The notes under the pieces: generated by a model
Told to the model about the DNA's origin: nothing
Database searches by the model: none
The model's input: only the letters and a program-made list of their open reading frames with translations
Position numbers and translations under genes: made by a program
Origin: Rubrivivax sp.
Lineage (GTDB): Bacteria > Pseudomonadota > Gammaproteobacteria > Burkholderiales > Burkholderiaceae
Direction of reading: 5' to 3'
Assembly: GCA_016790225.1 (NCBI GenBank)
Contig: JAEUOZ010000072.1
Span: 1-51,149, forward strand
DNA length: 51,149 nucleotides
In this document: positions 23,426 through 30,803 of the stretch, piece by piece
Layout of the letters: each line of letters opens with the position of its first letter
Numbering within the stretch: position 1 is the first letter of the stretch

Positions 23426-25363
23426 GTGGCCGGCCGGCGCCGCGCCGGGTTGTGCGCCGCGCTGCGGGCCTTGCTGTGCGTGTTCGCGGTGGTGGGCGGC
23501 CTCGGCGGGGCCTTGGGCGCGGCTGCGGCCCCACCGCCGCAGACCCTGGAGCCCGCCGCGGGCCAGGTGCTGCTGAGCAGCAGCATCACGCTGCCGGCAG
23601 GAGACGCCCCGGGCTGGACCGCCACCGAGTTGCCCGACGGGCGCGATGCCACCGTGGCCTGGTACCGCGTGCCCTTCGATCTCGTGGGCAGTGGCGAGAC
23701 GTGGATGCTCTACCTGCCCTACTTCTACGGCGGTGGCCGCATTTGGCTCAACGGCGTGCCGGTGGCCACGGTGCCCGAGAGCAGCGCAGCACGGCGCGTG
23801 CGCTGGGAGCGCCCGCTGCTGCTGCCGCTGCCACCCAGCGCGCTGCGCCCCGGCGCCAACGTGCTTCAGCTGCGTGTGGTGGCCGATGCGTCGCTGTCGG
23901 GGCTGCGCATGCCCTCGCCGGTGCTCGGGCCGCAGGAGGCCGTTCAGCCGCTCTTCGACCGCCGTCTGCTGCTGGTGCGCACGGTGCCTTTCGTCACCGT
24001 CATTTCCGGCACCGTGGTGGCGCTGCTGGTGCTCTTCATCTGGTTCCGGCGGCGCCAGGAGGTGGCCTACGGCCTGTTCGGCCTGGCCGCGCTGCTGTGG
24101 GCCTTGCGCACCACCACTTTCGTGTTCGATGCCATGCCCATGGCGCTGTGGCCCTACTGGCGCGCGCTCTACTACGCCTGCACCGGCGGCTACATCGCCG
24201 TGCTGGCGCTGTTCGTGCTGAGCATGGCCGGCTGGTTCCAGGCGCGCTGGGCCTGGGCGCTGCTGGCCTACGTGGCGGCCGGGCCGCTGCTGTTCTTCGC
24301 GGGCGGGGCACAGGGCGACGAATGGGTCGGCCGCTGGTGGGTGCTCGGGCTCATTCCCATGGGCTTGGCCGTCGTCGGCGTCAGCGCTGCCACGGCGTGG
24401 CGCACGCGGGGCGTCGGCGCGGTGCTGGTCTTTGCCGCCGTGCTGCTGGCGCTGCTGGCAGGCATCCACGATTACGCGGTGGGCATCAGCCTGCCCGCGC
24501 TCGAGGTGCTTCTGCCGCGCTGGTCCGGGCAGCGCATCTTCCTGCTGCACCACGTGGCCAACCTGCTGCTGGTCGTGATGGGCGCGTTGCTGGCCTTGCG
24601 TTTCGTGCAGAGCCTGCAGGCGGTGGAAGAGGCCAACGCCACGCTGCAGGCGCGCGTCGCGCAGCGCGAGCGCGAGCTGGCCGCGGGCTACGAGCGCATC
24701 GCCGCGCTGCAGCGCGAGCAGGCCACGCAGGAGGAGCGCCAGCGCATCATGCAGGAGCTGCACGACGGCGTCGGTGCGCATCTCGTGAGCACGCTCATGC
24801 GCGCGCAGCGCGGCGAGCTCAGCAACCCGGCGATGAGCGACGCGATGCGCGGCGCCATCGACGAGATGCGGGTGGCCATCGAGGCCCTGACGGGCGAAGA
24901 TGGTGACCTGGGCGCGGCCTTCGCCAACTTCCGCTTCCGATGGGATGCGCGCCTGCGCGAGGCCGGCCTTGCGCCACGCTGGGAAGTGGAGTTGCCCGAA
25001 GAAGGCCTGAGGCTGCCGCCGCACGACACGCTGCAATTGCTGCGCGTGGCGCAGGAGGCACTGGTCAACGTGCTCAAGCATGCGCATGCAAGACACGTGT
25101 GGGTACGGCTGGTGCGCGAAACGGGGCAGCTGCGGCTCGAAGTGGCCGACGACGGGCGGGGCTTGCCGCCCGGCCCCGGCCCCGCAGGAGAGGCCGCAGC
25201 GCCCGGCGCGGTGCCCGAGCTCGCCGGGGGCCGGGGCCTGTCCAACATGCGTGCGCGGGCCGTGCGCCTGAAGGCGCAGTTCACCGTGGCCAGCGGCAGC
25301 GGCCAGGCCGCGGGCGTGCCACTGCCCGGCCTGCACCTCGCGCTGGTGATCCCGCTGGCCTGA
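23426..25363 (+). CDS. 7TM-type sensor histidine kinase (HisKA_3)
   Basis: This 645-residue kinase starts at GTG, one base after the regulator. A signal-like helix (residues 8-36) precedes a periplasmic beta-sandwich domain (about 45-165; WYRVPFDLVG, LYLPYFYGGGRIWLNGVPVA), as in 7TMR-DISM or DUF7-type sensors. Seven hydrophobic helices run from about residue 186 to 393. A coiled coil leads to the HisKA_3 box QRIMQELHDGVGAHL (histidine about 446). The ATPase domain has QEALVNVLKHAHA, ADDGRGLP and GGRGLSNMRARA. It belongs to the NarX/DesK-like class that phosphorylates LuxR-type regulators. The ligand of the sandwich domain is unknown; a carbohydrate is a guess based on the fold. Confidence 0.92.
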   Translation: MAGRRRAGLCAALRALLCVFAVVGGLGGALGAAAAPPPQTLEPAAGQVLLSSSITLPAGDAPGWTATELPDGRDATVAWYRVPFDLVGSGETWMLYLPYFYGGGRIWLNGVPVATVPESSAARRVRWERPLLLPLPPSALRPGANVLQLRVVADASLSGLRMPSPVLGPQEAVQPLFDRRLLLVRTVPFVTVISGTVVALLVLFIWFRRRQEVAYGLFGLAALLWALRTTTFVFDAMPMALWPYWRALYYACTGGYIAVLALFVLSMAGWFQARWAWALLAYVAAGPLLFFAGGAQGDEWVGRWWVLGLIPMGLAVVGVSAATAWRTRGVGAVLVFAAVLLALLAGIHDYAVGISLPALEVLLPRWSGQRIFLLHHVANLLLVVMGALLALRFVQSLQAVEEANATLQARVAQRERELAAGYERIAALQREQATQEERQRIMQELHDGVGAHLVSTLMRAQRGELSNPAMSDAMRGAIDEMRVAIEALTGEDGDLGAAFANFRFRWDARLREAGLAPRWEVELPEEGLRLPPHDTLQLLRVAQEALVNVLKHAHARHVWVRLVRETGQLRLEVADDGRGLPPGPGPAGEAAAPGAVPELAGGRGLSNMRARAVRLKAQFTVASGSGQAAGVPLPGLHLALVIPLA

Positions 25364-25390
25364 GCGGCCACCGGGGCTGCTGCCGGCCGG

Positions 25391-25414
25391 GGCCTACCGC
25401 GAACACGGTAGGCC
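25391..25414. promoter_or_regulatory. Second copy of the TACCGNNNACACGGTA dyad
   Basis: GGCCTACCG (25391-25399) and CGGTAGGCC (25406-25414) are perfect inverted arms separated by six bases. The core at 25395-25410 matches the dyad before the response regulator gene. It lies 28 bases after the kinase stop and about 98 bases before the DUF2917 gene. A possible -10 box, TACAGT at 25455-25460, would place the site near -64. Confidence 0.65.
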
Positions 25415-25507
25415 GAAACGCCGAGGCGGGATCGCGCTCATCAGCCCTGCTTCCTACAGTGCATCCATCGCAGGCCCCTCGGTCTGCGTGCACGAAGGAA
25501 GCCCGCC

Positions 25508-25840
25508 ATGAACACCGCCAGCCAAGCCCCCTTCATCGCGCCGCCCCATGACCTGTGGGCCGCGCCGCTCGCCTGGGCACGCAAGCTCCTTCGCCAGGCG
25601 CTGGACCAGGGGCGCAACGTGCACCCAATCGAGTGCACCGTGTCGCTCAAGCGGGGCGCGACGACCTGGATCCTCAGGCCTCTCGGCCGCCGCGTGAGCT
25701 GCGAGAGCGGCACGCTCTGGCTGTGCTTCGACGGCGAGCCGCAGGACATCGTGCTCGAGGCCGGCGAAACGCACGTGTGCGCCAAGCGCTCGGCAGTGTC
25801 GATTCACGCGCTCTCGCCCAGCGTGGCCAGGCTGGACTGA
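25508..25840 (+). CDS. DUF2917 family protein
   Basis: This 110-residue protein has a C-terminal half, CESGTLWLCFDGEPQDIVLEAGETHVC, that matches the DUF2917 pattern, a small cupin-like beta fold common in Burkholderiales. An N-terminal helix of about 35 residues (LWAAPLAWARKLLRQALDQG) precedes it. No catalytic motif is seen. A GAAGGAAG-type ribosome site is nearby. Because the dyad shared with the preceding two-component system lies upstream, it is the best candidate target gene of that system. Confidence 0.82.
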   Translation: MNTASQAPFIAPPHDLWAAPLAWARKLLRQALDQGRNVHPIECTVSLKRGATTWILRPLGRRVSCESGTLWLCFDGEPQDIVLEAGETHVCAKRSAVSIHALSPSVARLD

Positions 25841-25954
25841 GCTCCTTTGGCAGCACCCCATTCGCACATCGACGTCGTGACGACCGGAGGCGACGTCGAC
25901 CTGCAGCCGGCGCTGCAGAGGGAACTCCGGCTACCCACAGAAAGGAACGGAACC

Positions 25955-26254
25955 ATGATCGCCTTCTATCGCAACGCCGCCATCGCCTCCGGCAAGCTCG
26001 GCAGCGCCGTCGCCTTCGCCCAGCAGATCGCTGCCTACATCAAGGACAAGCACGGTGTCGAGCTGTCCATCGCCATGCCGCTGGCCGGCAATCCCAACCG
26101 CATCGGCTGGGCCGCCCGCTACGAGAGCCTTGCCGCGCTCGAAACCAAGTGGACAGCCATCACCAGCGACCCGCACTACCGGGAACTGGCTGCCAAGGGC
26201 AGCGAGAACTTCATCCCCGGCACGCTTCACGACGAGATCTGGCGCACCTTGTAG
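25955..26254 (+). CDS. Small hypothetical protein, NIPSNAP-like
   Basis: This 99-residue product starts at MIAFYRNAAI, chosen because AAAGGAACGG lies just upstream. The pattern of a strand, a long helix (AVAFAQQIAAYIKDKHG), two strands (VELSIAMPLAGNPNRIGWAARYES would be split here) and a second helix resembles the dimeric alpha/beta-barrel of NIPSNAP/ABM proteins. No signal peptide is present. It may be co-transcribed with the DUF2917 gene 114 bases upstream. Function is unknown. Confidence 0.65.
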   Translation: MIAFYRNAAIASGKLGSAVAFAQQIAAYIKDKHGVELSIAMPLAGNPNRIGWAARYESLAALETKWTAITSDPHYRELAAKGSENFIPGTLHDEIWRTL

Positions 26255-26386
26255 GCGAACCGAGGAGCGTAGGCCCCTGGAGGCTCGTGCCCTCCACCGT
26301 GGCATGAACTCCTGCAGGCAAGTCCCCGGCGGCGGCACGGGCGCAACCCAAGCCTACAGTCACCGAGTTCTTCAACGGGCACCCAC

Positions 26387-27946
26387 ATGGCTCATTACCT
26401 GACCCAGTACCTGCGCCGCACACTGCAGGCACACCCCAGCCGCGTGGCCACGATCTGCGGCACGCGGCAGCACAGCTACGCGCAGTACGCGCAGCGCGTG
26501 GCCCGGCTGGGCGCGGCGCTGCGCAGGCTGGGGATGCAGCCGGGGGACCGCGTGGGCATGCTCGGGCTGAACTCCGACCGCTACCTGGAGTTCTTCTTCG
26601 GCACCTGGTGGGGCGGCGGCGCGGTGAACCCCGTGAACATCCGCTGGAGCGCCGCCGAAGTGGCCTACTCGCTGGACGACTGCGACACCCGCATCCTGCT
26701 GGTGGATGAGCAGTTCAAGGCCATGGGCGGCGAGTTGCGCGGCCGGTGCAAGGCCCTGCACACGCTGGTGTACTGCGGCGACGGCGAGACGCCCGAGGGC
26801 ATGCTGAACTACGAGACCCTGCTGGCGCAAGCCAGCCCCGGCGCCGATGCGCTGCGCGCCGGCAATGACCTGGCCGCGGTGATGTACACCGGCGGCACCA
26901 CCGGTTTCCCCAAGGGGGTGATGCTCAGCCACGACAACCTCGCGGCCAACGCCCTGGCGCTGGTGGGCCAGGGTACCGTGAACGCCAGTGCCCGCACGCT
27001 GCTGATCGCGCCCATGTTCCACGCTGCCGCCAACGCGGTCATGATGGGCACGGCCGCCGTGGGTGGCACCTTCGTGATCGCGCCGATGTTCACGCCGCTG
27101 GGCACGCTGCAGGTGATCCAGCAGCACCGCGTCAGCCATGTGCTGCTGGTGCCCACGATGATCCAGCTCGCGGTGGATCACCCGGAAGCGGGCCAGTACG
27201 ATCTGAGCGGTGTGCAGGCCGTGCTGTACGGCGGATCGGTGATCAGCGAGGCCGTGCTGCAGCGTGCCATGGAGCGCTTCTCGAACGCCGGCTTCGCTCA
27301 GGCCTACGGCATGACCGAGCTGTCGCCCTGTGCCACCTACCTGGGGGCCGAAGAGCACCGCAGCGGCGCCGCGCGGGGCCTGCTCACCTCGGCCGGCCGC
27401 GCCACGCTGACTACCGAAGTGCGCATCTTCGACGAGCGCGGCCAGGAGCTGCCGCGCGGCACCGTGGGCGAGGTGGCGGTGCGCGGGGCCAACGTGATGC
27501 TGGGCTACTGGAACAAGCCCGAGCTGACCGCTGCGGCCGTGCGTGACGGCTGGATGCACACCGGCGACGGCGGGCGCATGGACGATGACGGCTACGTCTA
27601 CATCGTCGACCGCCTGAAGGACATGATCGTCACCGGCGGCGAGAACGTCTACTCGGCCGAGGTGGAGAACACACTGTCCAAGCACCCGGCCGTGGGCGCC
27701 AGCGCGGTGATCGGCATCCCCAGCGACCAGTGGGGCGAAGCAGTGCATGCGGTGGTAGTACTCAAGCCGGGCGCCAGCGCCACGGCCGAAGAACTCATGG
27801 CGCACTGTCATGGCCTGATCGCCAACTACAAGTGCCCGCGCAGCGTGGAGTTCCGCCCGGCACTGCCGATGACCGGTGCGGGCAAGATCCAGAAGACCGA
27901 GCTGCGCAAGCCCTGGTGGGAAGGGTGTTCACGCGCGGTGAACTGA
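26387..27946 (+). CDS. Acyl-CoA synthetase (AMP-binding family)
   Basis: This 519-residue adenylate-forming enzyme activates a carboxylic acid to its CoA thioester. Core motifs are in order: the phosphate loop YTGGTTGFPKG (about residue 167), the A5 motif YGMTELSP, the A7 motif HTGDGG, the A8 hinge VDRLKDMIVTGGENVYSAEVE, and the A10 catalytic lysine in GKIQKTELR. The length fits medium- or long-chain fatty acyl or aryl substrates; specificity cannot be read from sequence here. The ribosome site is weak. A possible -10 box, TACAGT, lies near 26354, so the gene probably has its own promoter. Confidence 0.93.
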   Translation: MAHYLTQYLRRTLQAHPSRVATICGTRQHSYAQYAQRVARLGAALRRLGMQPGDRVGMLGLNSDRYLEFFFGTWWGGGAVNPVNIRWSAAEVAYSLDDCDTRILLVDEQFKAMGGELRGRCKALHTLVYCGDGETPEGMLNYETLLAQASPGADALRAGNDLAAVMYTGGTTGFPKGVMLSHDNLAANALALVGQGTVNASARTLLIAPMFHAAANAVMMGTAAVGGTFVIAPMFTPLGTLQVIQQHRVSHVLLVPTMIQLAVDHPEAGQYDLSGVQAVLYGGSVISEAVLQRAMERFSNAGFAQAYGMTELSPCATYLGAEEHRSGAARGLLTSAGRATLTTEVRIFDERGQELPRGTVGEVAVRGANVMLGYWNKPELTAAAVRDGWMHTGDGGRMDDDGYVYIVDRLKDMIVTGGENVYSAEVENTLSKHPAVGASAVIGIPSDQWGEAVHAVVVLKPGASATAEELMAHCHGLIANYKCPRSVEFRPALPMTGAGKIQKTELRKPWWEGCSRAVN

Positions 27947-27951
27947 TCACG

Positions 27952-27972
27952 ACGGCCGTTGCGAACGGCTGT
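27952..27972 (+). terminator. Hairpin after the acyl-CoA synthetase gene
   Basis: ACGGCCGTT and AACGGCTGT pair over nine positions (one G-T wobble) around a GCG loop, five bases after the stop codon. There is no T-run, so intrinsic termination is uncertain. The remaining 277 bases to the DUF1223 start show no gene. Confidence 0.3.
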
Positions 27973-28249
27973 AAGTTGCCGAATCCGGGGGGCACTCATC
28001 TCGAACCACCAGCCGACATCGGCTGGTCGTGCAGCCGACTCCGTGTTCAGACGGCCGAGGCCGCGGCACCGACAGCGCGCGGCTGTCCTTGTCGATCGTG
28101 TCGAGCCGGCGGGTGCCATCGGCCAGATCACTGCTTGATGGCGGCGTAACCTTCGCCTCCCCGGGTGCGAATGGGCGGGTATCCGGTGATGGATCCGTGA
28201 CCCTTTGAACGGCCGCAGGACTCACCCAACCCGAACGAGGTGCACGGCC

Positions 28250-29086
28250 ATGGCAGCAGCTCCAAATCCCTCTGTCCATCAGGCTTCTGCGCACGCGAAG
28301 GCCTGTCTCGCAGCCGCTACCGCCCTCACGGTGGCCGCGGCTTCCAACAGCGCCTGGGCGGCAAAGGCCTGCGAAGCGCGCAGCCCGGCCCACCGCGTGG
28401 CGCTGGTGGAGCTCTATACCTCGCAGGGCTGTTCCAGCTGCCCGCCGGCGGATCGGTGGCTGTCTGCCTTGCCGCAGCGCTTCAGCCCTGAGCAGGCGGT
28501 GCCCTTGTCACTGCACGTGGGCTATTGGGATTACATCGGCTGGAAAGACCCGTTTGCACGCCGTGAGTTCAACGATCGCCAGCGGGCGCTTGCGCAGTGG
28601 AACAAGAGCCGCAATGTCTACACACCCGGAGTGTTTGTGCAGGGCAGCGAAATGCGTCAATGGCCCGACACCGCAGAGGTTTCAGGCTTTGTGCGCGGCG
28701 TCAATGCGCAGCCCGCGCCCGTGAGCTTGAGTCTGCAGGCGCGTGTCGATGGAGGGGTGATCGATGCCCGCGCGCTGGCAGTGCCGTCATCGCCGCAGGC
28801 GCGGCGCGAAGGCCTGCAAGCCGTGCTGGCCTTGACGCAGAGCGGCCTGCGCACCGCGGTGCAGGCCGGCGAAAACAAGGGCGAACGCCTGGCCAACGAC
28901 CACGTGGTGCGCGAGTGGCAGGCTGCGACGCCGCTGGACGCTGCTGGTCTGGCCAAAGCCCGATGGACGGTGCCTGCCGGCGCCAACCTGAACCAGCTGG
29001 CGCTGGTGGCCTTCATCCAGACGTCCGGTGACGCCGTACCGCTGCAGGTGCTGCGGCTGCCCTTGAGTGGCTGCGAGGGATCTTGA
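28250..29086 (+). CDS. Exported DUF1223 thioredoxin-like protein
   Basis: This 278-residue protein has a signal peptide ending SNSAWA (about residue 37). DUF1223 landmarks follow: ALVELYTSQGCSSCPPADRWL, with a CxxC pair at about residues 61 and 64; HVGYWDYIGWKDPFARREF; and YTPGVFVQGS. The fold is thioredoxin-like and the proteins are periplasmic, with a possible redox role that is unproven. GAGG lies about ten bases ahead of the ATG at 28250, deciding this start over an earlier in-frame one. It converges on the COG0523 gene. Confidence 0.87.
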   Translation: MAAAPNPSVHQASAHAKACLAAATALTVAAASNSAWAAKACEARSPAHRVALVELYTSQGCSSCPPADRWLSALPQRFSPEQAVPLSLHVGYWDYIGWKDPFARREFNDRQRALAQWNKSRNVYTPGVFVQGSEMRQWPDTAEVSGFVRGVNAQPAPVSLSLQARVDGGVIDARALAVPSSPQARREGLQAVLALTQSGLRTAVQAGENKGERLANDHVVREWQAATPLDAAGLAKARWTVPAGANLNQLALVAFIQTSGDAVPLQVLRLPLSGCEGS

Positions 29087-29148
29087 AGAGGGACCGCGCA
29101 GGCTGGACGACGCAGGCTATTCATCGGGGCGGCGACAGAGGCGGCAGG

Positions 29149-29204
29149 GCAAGGGGCCTGGTTCGATGGCACAGGCCAGGGCGGCCTTCCCAGGGGCCCC
29201 TTGC
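29149..29204. terminator. Long imperfect hairpin between convergent genes
   Basis: GCAAGGGG (29149-29156) pairs with CCCCTTGC (29197-29204), extended by a CCTGG/CCAGG pair inside. Its place between two convergent genes fits a bidirectional stop, but no T-run is present. Confidence 0.3.
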
Positions 29205-29246
29205 GCTATCGATCCAGGGGCCGATTGAGGTTTCCGCGCGGGAGAT

Positions 29247-30233
29247 TCATCGCTCAGCCTTGCCGGCCACGCACTGGGCCAGGCCGTCGAGCAGCACGTC
29301 CTTGGGCATGTTGCGGCCGATGAAGACCATCTTGGACTCGCGCTTCTCGCCGGGCTTCCATGCCGCGCCTGCGTCTGAAGCCATCAGCATGTGCACGCCC
29401 TGAAGCACCACCCGTTGCTTCATGCCCCGGATGTGGAGTACACCCTTGTAGCGCATCAGGTTCGTGCCGTAGACCTGAATGACTCCGCTCAGGAAGTCCT
29501 CGACCCGGTCAAGGTCCAGGGGCCGGTCCTCGCGGAACACGAACGATGTGACCTCGTCGTCGTGCTCGTGGTCGACATCGGTCAGGAAGTCGGGTTCGAT
29601 CTCCAGGATCGCGTTCAGCTTGAAGCCGCGGATGTCCAGCAGATCGTCGATGCTGGCCCGCCCATGGCTGGCTTCGCCGATCCTGGCGCGCGGGTTCATC
29701 TGCACCAGCCTCTGACGCAGTTGCACCACGTCTTCAGGCTGCACCACGTCGGTCTTGGTGATGAGGATGCGGTCGGCAAAGCCCACCTGTTCCTGTGCCT
29801 CGTGGTGCTCGTCGAGCTGCTGCGGCGCGTGCTTCGCGTCGACCATCGTGACGATGGCGTCCAGCAGGTACTGCTGGCCAATGTTGTCGTCGACGAAGAA
29901 GGTCTGTGCCACGGGCGCCGGATCGGCCAGTCCGGTGGTCTCGATGATCACGCGGTCGAAGTGAAGCTGACCGGCCTGCTTCTTGGCGTGCAATTCGCCC
30001 AGGATGCGCACCAGATCGCCGCGCACGGTGCAGCAGATGCAGCCGTTGTTCATCTCGACGATCTGTTCTTCGCTGTCCTGCACCAGCAGCTCGTTGTCGA
30101 TGCCGGCCTCGCCGAACTCGTTCTCGATCACCGCGATGCGGTGACCGTGCTGCTCCTTCAGGATGCGGTTGAGCAGGGTGGTCTTGCCGCTGCCCAGGAA
30201 GCCGGTGAGGATCGTCACGGGAATCTGGCTCAT
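29247..30233 (-). CDS. COG0523/CobW family metal-chaperone GTPase
   Basis: This 328-residue G3E GTPase starts at MSQIPVTIL, preceded by GGAG. The Walker A motif is GFLGSGKTT (11-19), ENEFGEAGID follows, the metal-binding CxCC motif is NNGCICC (65-68), the GTP base motif is TKTD, and the CobW C-terminal domain ends with KMVFIGRNMP. An acidic/His run (DVDHEHDDE) may bind metal. Family members insert or deliver Zn, Co or Fe to client enzymes. An AT-rich segment at about 30317-30343, upstream of the start, may be a metal-regulator site. The client and metal are not decided by context. Confidence 0.92.
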   Translation of the reverse strand: MSQIPVTILTGFLGSGKTTLLNRILKEQHGHRIAVIENEFGEAGIDNELLVQDSEEQIVEMNNGCICCTVRGDLVRILGELHAKKQAGQLHFDRVIIETTGLADPAPVAQTFFVDDNIGQQYLLDAIVTMVDAKHAPQQLDEHHEAQEQVGFADRILITKTDVVQPEDVVQLRQRLVQMNPRARIGEASHGRASIDDLLDIRGFKLNAILEIEPDFLTDVDHEHDDEVTSFVFREDRPLDLDRVEDFLSGVIQVYGTNLMRYKGVLHIRGMKQRVVLQGVHMLMASDAGAAWKPGEKRESKMVFIGRNMPKDVLLDGLAQCVAGKAER

Positions 30234-30316
30234 CGAAAGCTCCGGGATCACGGGGTTGCGGGTCAGGCCTCAACGCCCGCGCGCAGGTGATGCGCGGCTG
30301 GTCGTGGAAGTCTTGC

Positions 30317-30343
30317 CTGTAATAGTAGTGCATTATCAATAAA
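30317..30343 (-). promoter_or_regulatory. AT-rich element upstream of the COG0523 gene
   Basis: This is a short AT-rich island in GC-rich DNA, with TAAT and ATTA arms eight bases apart (30320-30323, 30332-30335) and a GATAAT on the minus strand that could serve as a -10 box. COG0523 genes are often under Zur control through AT-rich palindromes, but the match is imperfect. Confidence 0.3.
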
Positions 30344-30383
30344 GCCGCGCCATCGTGGCCGCGGCGCGATGGCTTGCCCGTGT

Positions 30384-30800
30384 TCAGGGCAAGCCGTGCA
30401 GCGCCCGCGCCACCTGGCAACGTGAGCCGTTCCACTCCTGGCGGCAGTGCTGTGCAACGGTGTCACACAGGGTGCTGCCGGAGGCGCGCAGCTCATCAAA
30501 GATCTCGGCGCGAACGCTGCCCACGCCGGCCACGAACACCAGGCCCTCGGAAGGCGCTTCGCCGGCTGCTCCCGCTGACATCACGCCACAGGTCTGTCGC
30601 AGCATGTCGGCCACGCAGCGGGCGTGCAGTTCGGCCAGCTCGGCGGTTGTGCCCGGCCGCTGATGGCTCGAAGGCGGCTGGGGCGCCGCACGCTGCACAC
30701 CCCAGGCCAGGCTGGCCAGGCCAATGCCGCAGGCCAGCATCCAAAGGGCCAGCGCGCCGCCACGGCCGCTGCGGCGTGACCGCATCGACACGGCGCTCAC
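30384..30800 (-). CDS. Small single-span membrane protein
   Basis: This 138-residue product has one N-terminal membrane helix (ALALWMLACGIGLASLAWG) after an Arg-rich stretch, so the rest should be periplasmic. Four cysteines in that region (HARCVADMLRQTCGV, STLCDTVAQHC) could form disulfides, and one more follows near the C terminus. The GTG start at 30800 lies three bases from the stop of the G8-domain gene; an ATG at 30785 would shorten it by five residues. It is probably co-transcribed with that gene. No family is recognised. Confidence 0.6.
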   Translation of the reverse strand: MSAVSMRSRRSGRGGALALWMLACGIGLASLAWGVQRAAPQPPSSHQRPGTTAELAELHARCVADMLRQTCGVMSAGAAGEAPSEGLVFVAGVGSVRAEIFDELRASGSTLCDTVAQHCRQEWNGSRCQVARALHGLP

Positions 30801-30803
30801 CGC

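Noticed and set aside
23336..25336. Open frame of about 666 codons antisense to the 7TM sensor kinase
   Set aside because: It is a product of extreme GC bias at third positions. The translation is low-complexity and His/Gln/Arg-rich with no domain, and the opposite strand has a complete kinase.
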